This document shows, in pieces, positions 34,527 to 38,005 of a stretch of DNA of 38,005 nucleotides (positions are counted from its first letter, which is position 1; every line of letters begins with the position of its first letter). The position numbers and the translations under genes are program-made. The DNA lies in assembly GCA_020630015.1 (NCBI GenBank), contig JAHDCF010000027.1, forward strand, positions 1-38,005, read 5' to 3'. The notes under the pieces were generated by a model, which saw only the letters and a program-made list of their open reading frames with translations, had not been told where the DNA came from and ran no database searches. The DNA comes from Planktomarina sp. (lineage in GTDB: Bacteria > Pseudomonadota > Alphaproteobacteria > Rhodobacterales > Rhodobacteraceae).

Positions 34527-34551
34527 CCCTATGCCCTTATCAGGCATGGGG
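34527..34551 (+). terminator. Hairpin after the Ldh_2 gene
   Basis: CCCTATGCC (34527-34535) pairs with GGCATGGGG (34543-34551) with one G-U pair and a 7-base loop. No T-tract follows. It ends 14 bases before the next start, so it could also shape the leader of that gene. Confidence 0.45.
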
Positions 34552-34565
34552 TATGAGGTGTTTTG

Positions 34566-35633
34566 GTGAAGCCTTGCAAAAGTTTAGCAATCTGGCTTGT
34601 GACATCATTGGTGTTACCAGCCTCGGCCGTTGGTCAATCCTCGGACGAACGATTTTGGATATCCAGGGAAAGAATTTCCTCTGGTGTAGATAATTGTCGT
34701 GGTGACGATTGCCCGCGTTACAGCGAATTCACCACACGTTTGTTTGATCCCGACAAAAAGGATCAAATGCGGCGTTTGATGGCCCTGTTGGATTTTCAAG
34801 CGGCGGCAAATGGTCTGCCTCTTGAACATCCGGAAACACCCGAATTTTGTGCAAGACAACTTCCCAACCCTAATCAGGTAATTTGGAACCCTGAATGGAT
34901 GCAAACGTCTCATAAGCTTGAGGCGTTGCGTGGGCTCGAAGCGATTCATGTGGATGTTTCTGGATTGAAAGCACCCGAAGGTTTTGAAGGGCCATTCGGT
35001 GAAGCGTTGCAAGAAGAATTGGAAGTCAAATTTGCAGCCGCAGGGATTCCCATTGTTGATAAAGAGGAGATAGAGCGGGTTCCCGGCCAACCCAAGTTAC
35101 AGGTCTTCTTTTCTGCCACGAACCCTGACAGCGGGTGTTGGTGGTCTGTGTTTGCCACGATGACGCAAACCGCCCTTTTGACGCGTGATATAAGCGTAAA
35201 AATAAGTGCGGGGACATGGGCCCACATGAAGGGATTTGATCCAGACAATTTGGAAATGACAGAATATTCGGCGATCTCTGGCGTCTTTGATCAATTTGTC
35301 AGTGATTATAAAGAAGCAAATGCAGAAGACTTCGAACCTGTAAACACAGTACCTTATGTCGATCTTTTGGGGCGTCCGATGACCATCCCTGAGGTGCACG
35401 TCAAACCCTATGCGGAAATTAAACTGGAACCCCGCGACGTGGATCCCGAAGCGCAAACCGACGATGCGAAGGATCCACCTGAATATTCACCGCTTGCCCA
35501 AAAACCAGAGCTTTCGCCGAAGGCGTTGAAACGCATCCAAGCAACCAATGGGCAATTGCCGCAGACGGATCTGGAAGGTGAAGTTGAGTTTGAAAAAGTG
35601 ACTCTAACTGGGGGTGGAAGTTCGGGTTCTTAA
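34566..35633 (+). CDS. Secreted protein of unknown function, 355 residues
   Basis: A protein with a signal peptide (KSLAIWLVTSLVLPASAVG) cleaved near SAVGQ, so periplasmic or exported. The middle domain (about residues 125-260) has the pattern of a mixed alpha/beta fold: LRGLEAIHVDVSGLK, GEALQEELEVKFAAAGIPIV, PKLQVFFSATNPDSGCWWSV and LLTRDISVKISAGTWAHMK. Four cysteines are present in the mature part (including DNCRGDDCPRY and SGCWW). The C-terminal 100 residues are acidic and proline-rich, probably disordered. It starts with GTG at 34566 after a GAGG site; a TTG one codon upstream is also possible. I do not recognise the family. Confidence 0.75.
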   Translation: MKPCKSLAIWLVTSLVLPASAVGQSSDERFWISRERISSGVDNCRGDDCPRYSEFTTRLFDPDKKDQMRRLMALLDFQAAANGLPLEHPETPEFCARQLPNPNQVIWNPEWMQTSHKLEALRGLEAIHVDVSGLKAPEGFEGPFGEALQEELEVKFAAAGIPIVDKEEIERVPGQPKLQVFFSATNPDSGCWWSVFATMTQTALLTRDISVKISAGTWAHMKGFDPDNLEMTEYSAISGVFDQFVSDYKEANAEDFEPVNTVPYVDLLGRPMTIPEVHVKPYAEIKLEPRDVDPEAQTDDAKDPPEYSPLAQKPELSPKALKRIQATNGQLPQTDLEGEVEFEKVTLTGGGSSGS

Positions 35634-35754
35634 AACTAGTTTTCCATCAGTCTGTTGGCACAATCTTTCAAAACCTCGCGCAAATGTTAGGTGACGTGAC
35701 GTGCAAAATCGCGATGCGTTGATAAGAAAGAAAAAGATAGAGAAGGGACATCAA

Positions 35755-36399
35755 ATGCGTTTGTTAACTATTCTAACGGCCGTTGCTCTTTTGGCGGCAC
35801 CTTTGGCCAACGCCCGAACAATTGATTTTTCTAAAGGTTGGAAAAACCAAAAGCTGAGCTTGTTTGCGAATAACAAATATAGTTTTGGAAAATCGTTGGG
35901 CATCACTTCAGATGATGCAGTTTCAATCGCGTGGACACGTTTGCCCCAATCGGATTGGGATAAAACCAGTGCGCGTTGGAATTGGTCTGTCGACAGCAGT
36001 GTCCCCCCAACCAACCTTGCCAAAAAAGGTGGGGATGATCGAAACATCAGTGTCTATTTCGTATTCTTACCGGAATCAGAGGCCAAGCGTCTGCAGGGCG
36101 CCTCTATTCGCAAACTTTTGGGCAATAAAACTGTGCGTGTTATCCAATATGCATGGGGCGGAAACCACGGCCGCAAAGCCTTCATTCCGTCTCCTTATGC
36201 GAACACGGGGCAAGGTGTTACCGTGGCGTTGCGCAAGGCAGGCACCGGTTCCCATGCGGAATCTGTTAACCTGAAGGCCGATTATGCAAAGGCATTTGGG
36301 GGTGCTTATGGCAAGCTTGTGGGCATGGCCGTGTCAGCCGATAGTGACGATACCAATAGTGTTGTGAAAGCGCGTATTTCTGGAATGCAGATTAACTAA
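35755..36399 (+). CDS. DUF3047 family secreted protein
   Basis: A 214-residue protein with a signal peptide (LLTILTAVALLAAPLANA, cleaved before RTIDF). The mature part matches DUF3047: an early VSIAWTRLPQSDWDKTSARW region, the GGDDRNISVYFVFLPESEA stretch, VIQYAWGGNHGR, and the late KLVGMAVSADSDDTNSVVKA segment ending in an all-beta fold. It is probably periplasmic or bound to the cell surface; the role is unknown. AAGGGA lies seven bases before the ATG. It converges on the transglycosylase gene across a shared hairpin. Confidence 0.85.
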   Translation: MRLLTILTAVALLAAPLANARTIDFSKGWKNQKLSLFANNKYSFGKSLGITSDDAVSIAWTRLPQSDWDKTSARWNWSVDSSVPPTNLAKKGGDDRNISVYFVFLPESEAKRLQGASIRKLLGNKTVRVIQYAWGGNHGRKAFIPSPYANTGQGVTVALRKAGTGSHAESVNLKADYAKAFGGAYGKLVGMAVSADSDDTNSVVKARISGMQIN

Positions 36400-36420
36400 A
36401 TTCCTGGGATGAACATTTAA

Positions 36421-36447
36421 CAGGCGGGAAGCGATTGATTCCGCCTG
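36421..36447. terminator. Terminator hairpin between DUF3047 gene and mltB
   Basis: CAGGCGG (36421-36427) pairs with CCGCCTG (36441-36447); adjacent GAA/TTC bases extend the stem with a bulge. It lies between the convergent stops at 36399 and 36470, so it may serve both strands. Confidence 0.65.
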
Positions 36448-36469
36448 CTTGCCGCCTTTCTAATCGAGA

Positions 36470-37708
36470 TCAACGCCCAACAGCGCGATACAAAGAAGCG
36501 CTGGGATAACATGTTGGTTTTAGACCTGATTTTGATTGCCATTGCCCAATGGACCTTCGGGTTTTGTAACCCGCTAAGCCATCTGCGCCACCCACGTCAT
36601 ACCCAAGCCGTTCCAAGCCCCGCTGCATGGCAGCGACCTCAGATCGTTTGAGGCTGTCCGTTTTCGCCCAATTGACCCGAAATGGGCCCACGCCGTATTG
36701 GATTTTGTCACCCGCATGGCCAACATAAAGAGCGTAAGTATCTGAATGATTATATCTTTTTAAAACATAAAAATTGGGTGTCACGATGAACGCAGGGCCG
36801 AAACGGCCAGCAGGCATTAACAAAAATCCTTCTTTATTTCGTTCGTTTGCGGGGAATGGTTTCCCATTGATGCGCCGCACCCCTGCCTTTTCCCACGCGG
36901 CAATCTTTCGACCTTGGTCCGGCCCTTCCAACGCGCAGGATAGCGAGCTTGGAACAGATACCTCGAACCCCCAATCGCGCCCGGGCACCCAATCATGGAC
37001 TTTCAAAAAATTTGCGATGCTGGCCAATGTATCAACCTCTGATCGCCAGATATCTGCTCGGCGATCGCCGGTGCCATCAACGGCATAGGCCAGAAAGCTG
37101 CGCGGCATCATTTGGGGTTGGCCCAATGCACCGGCCCAGCTGCTTTTCATGTTGCCCACTGGTACATGCCCTTGTTGGGCCACGCGCAGCGCACCAATAA
37201 GTTCTGATGTCATGTAATCCCCGTCGCTGAAAAAGGCGCGGGTACCCAAAACTTCGAAGACATTGTGTTTGATCGGGACCCGGCCAAATCCGCTTTCGCG
37301 CCCCCAGATCGACAATGCAATTCGGCCCGGCACGCCGGTTTTGCGTTCAATGCGGGCCAAGGCCTTTGCGTGTTTTTGGGCAAGGTTGCGCCCGATGCTT
37401 GCGGTGGCATTTAAGTTGTTTTGCCCAAAGTAACGGGATGGATTTCGAAACTCGGCTTGGCCGCCCGTGGCTGTTTTGGATCCCGGAAATTTCAGGCCGG
37501 GAATCTTGAAATTCAAGTCCACCCCCCGAAAAGCCGCATCAAATGTGGCGCGTTTGATCTTGGCTTGTTTCGCCTGCGGCCAAAGGGTTTTTTCCAACCA
37601 GACTTGAAAATTACGCTGCAATTGATCACGCGATTGCGCGGCGACGGGGGCGGCCAGAAAGGCGGCGATGACACAACTTAACACGATACGTTTCATACCC
37701 AACACCAT
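36470..37708 (-). CDS. Lytic murein transglycosylase (MltB family)
   Basis: A protein of about 412 residues with a signal peptide (KRIVLSCVIAAFLAAPVAAQ), a transglycosylase SLT_2 (MltB) domain and a C-terminal PG_binding_1 domain (LKRSEVAAMQRGLERLGYDVG and GYKTRRSIGQWQ). The catalytic glutamate is in LSIWGRESGFG, followed by the GALGQPQMMPRSFLAYAVDG motif of MltB enzymes. It cuts peptidoglycan between sugar units to form 1,6-anhydro ends. It has no lipobox cysteine, so it is a soluble periplasmic form. The start is uncertain: ATG at 37708 has GGTGG upstream, while ATG at 37696 would remove four residues. Confidence 0.9.
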   Translation of the reverse strand: MVLGMKRIVLSCVIAAFLAAPVAAQSRDQLQRNFQVWLEKTLWPQAKQAKIKRATFDAAFRGVDLNFKIPGLKFPGSKTATGGQAEFRNPSRYFGQNNLNATASIGRNLAQKHAKALARIERKTGVPGRIALSIWGRESGFGRVPIKHNVFEVLGTRAFFSDGDYMTSELIGALRVAQQGHVPVGNMKSSWAGALGQPQMMPRSFLAYAVDGTGDRRADIWRSEVDTLASIANFLKVHDWVPGRDWGFEVSVPSSLSCALEGPDQGRKIAAWEKAGVRRINGKPFPANERNKEGFLLMPAGRFGPAFIVTPNFYVLKRYNHSDTYALYVGHAGDKIQYGVGPFRVNWAKTDSLKRSEVAAMQRGLERLGYDVGGADGLAGYKTRRSIGQWQSKSGLKPTCYPSASLYRAVGR

Positions 37709-38005
37709 ACCCAGACCACCCCTTCGGGCAAGGCCCCAAACCGGGGCTGTCAGAAATTGTGATCTGCCCCGATCGGCGGGAATCCGCCGAAATATAAGGG
37801 TCTGCAAAAATCCAAGTTGCGCCAAACGAAATGATTCCGTAAACAGACTTCAAGACAGAGCCACAGCGCTTTGTTCTTCGTAGAAGCTCACCGAAAGGTG
37901 GACTTCAATGAACCCGTAATGGTCCTAACAGACTGTTGCGGGTTTATTGATTCTGGGCCCCCGAAATTCCCACATCAACACCGCACGGTGCGTTAACCAA
38001 TCTCA
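37709..38005. other. Terminal intergenic region
   Basis: About 300 bases to the window edge, upstream of the transglycosylase. It probably holds the transglycosylase promoter and may hold the promoter of a gene beyond the window. No convincing gene is seen: the plus-strand ATG at 37919 stops after 25 codons. CACCG / CGGTG at the very end is a short inverted repeat of doubtful meaning. Confidence 0.4.

Noticed and set aside
35656-35671. Sigma-54-like element TGGCAC-A-ATCT-TTCAA upstream of the DUF3047 gene
   Set aside because: The -24 GG is present, but the essential -12 GC is replaced by CA, so it is not a credible site.
1-38005. Search by eye for CRISPR, transposase, integrase, phage genes, tRNA, rRNA and toxin-antitoxin pairs
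   Set aside because: None was found. No direct repeats flanking a region, no integrase and no composition shift were seen.

Overview
The window (38,005 bases, mid-range GC) reads as chromosome from a marine alphaproteobacterium of the Rhodobacteraceae, most likely the Roseobacter group. The evidence is the gene families and their order: a pccB/pccA/mcm propionate locus with a ScfR-type regulator and TTTGCAAA operators, a short prolyl-tRNA synthetase without an editing domain, a perM-hda-ppk-ppx operon, proS near lolE-lolD, a stand-alone Hint_2 protein, and DUF4174, DUF2937 and DUF3047 proteins. I see no phage, transposon, CRISPR array, tRNA or rRNA. This looks like core or conserved accessory chromosome. 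The genus cannot be told from the sequence.

Layout. (1) 1-3975: the end of a molybdenum oxidoreductase operon, best read as soeABC (cytoplasm-facing, quinone-linked sulfite dehydrogenase), with an alpha/beta hydrolase gene placed between the catalytic and iron-sulfur subunits; stop and start codons overlap at every junction. (2) 4017-6476: a GNAT acetyltransferase, a bicupin preceded by a perfect 16-base palindrome, and an EamA/DMT transporter. (3) 6488-17979: the propionyl-CoA / methylmalonyl-CoA region. It holds pccR (minus), a Bcr/CflA-type MFS transporter (minus), pccB, a series of small genes, pccA, a sulfotransferase-like gene, a DUF4174 gene (minus) and mcm. PccR sites lie in the pccR promoter and between the MFS gene and pccB. 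The pccB-pccA interval carries several RNA hairpins, including a strong intrinsic terminator 40 bases before pccA. (4) 18050-20032: aquaporin and NhaA, both minus. (5) 20130-22841: VOC protein, TerB-DnaJ protein, EEP-family protein and a small secreted protein. (6) 22984-28623, minus: perM-hda-ppk-ppx, linking polyphosphate turnover to control of replication initiation. (7) 28756-34508: proS, a Hint_2 protein (minus), DUF2937, lolE, lolD and an Ldh_2-family dehydrogenase. (8) 34566-37708: two secreted proteins of unknown function and an MltB-type lytic transglycosylase (minus).

How the genes work together. PccB and PccA form biotin-dependent propionyl-CoA carboxylase, and Mcm converts the product towards succinyl-CoA; the epimerase is not in this window. 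This is the route for propionate, for odd-chain and branched substrates, and for the propionyl-CoA released by DMSP demethylation or the ethylmalonyl-CoA pathway. The most unusual points are the layered RNA structures and tiny genes inside the pcc locus, a predicted leaderless and self-controlled pccR, a start codon buried in a 9-bp hairpin at 22485, the hydrolase inside the soe operon, and the palindrome before the bicupin. None of these proves a new system. The pccB-pccA spacer is the strongest candidate for undescribed biology.
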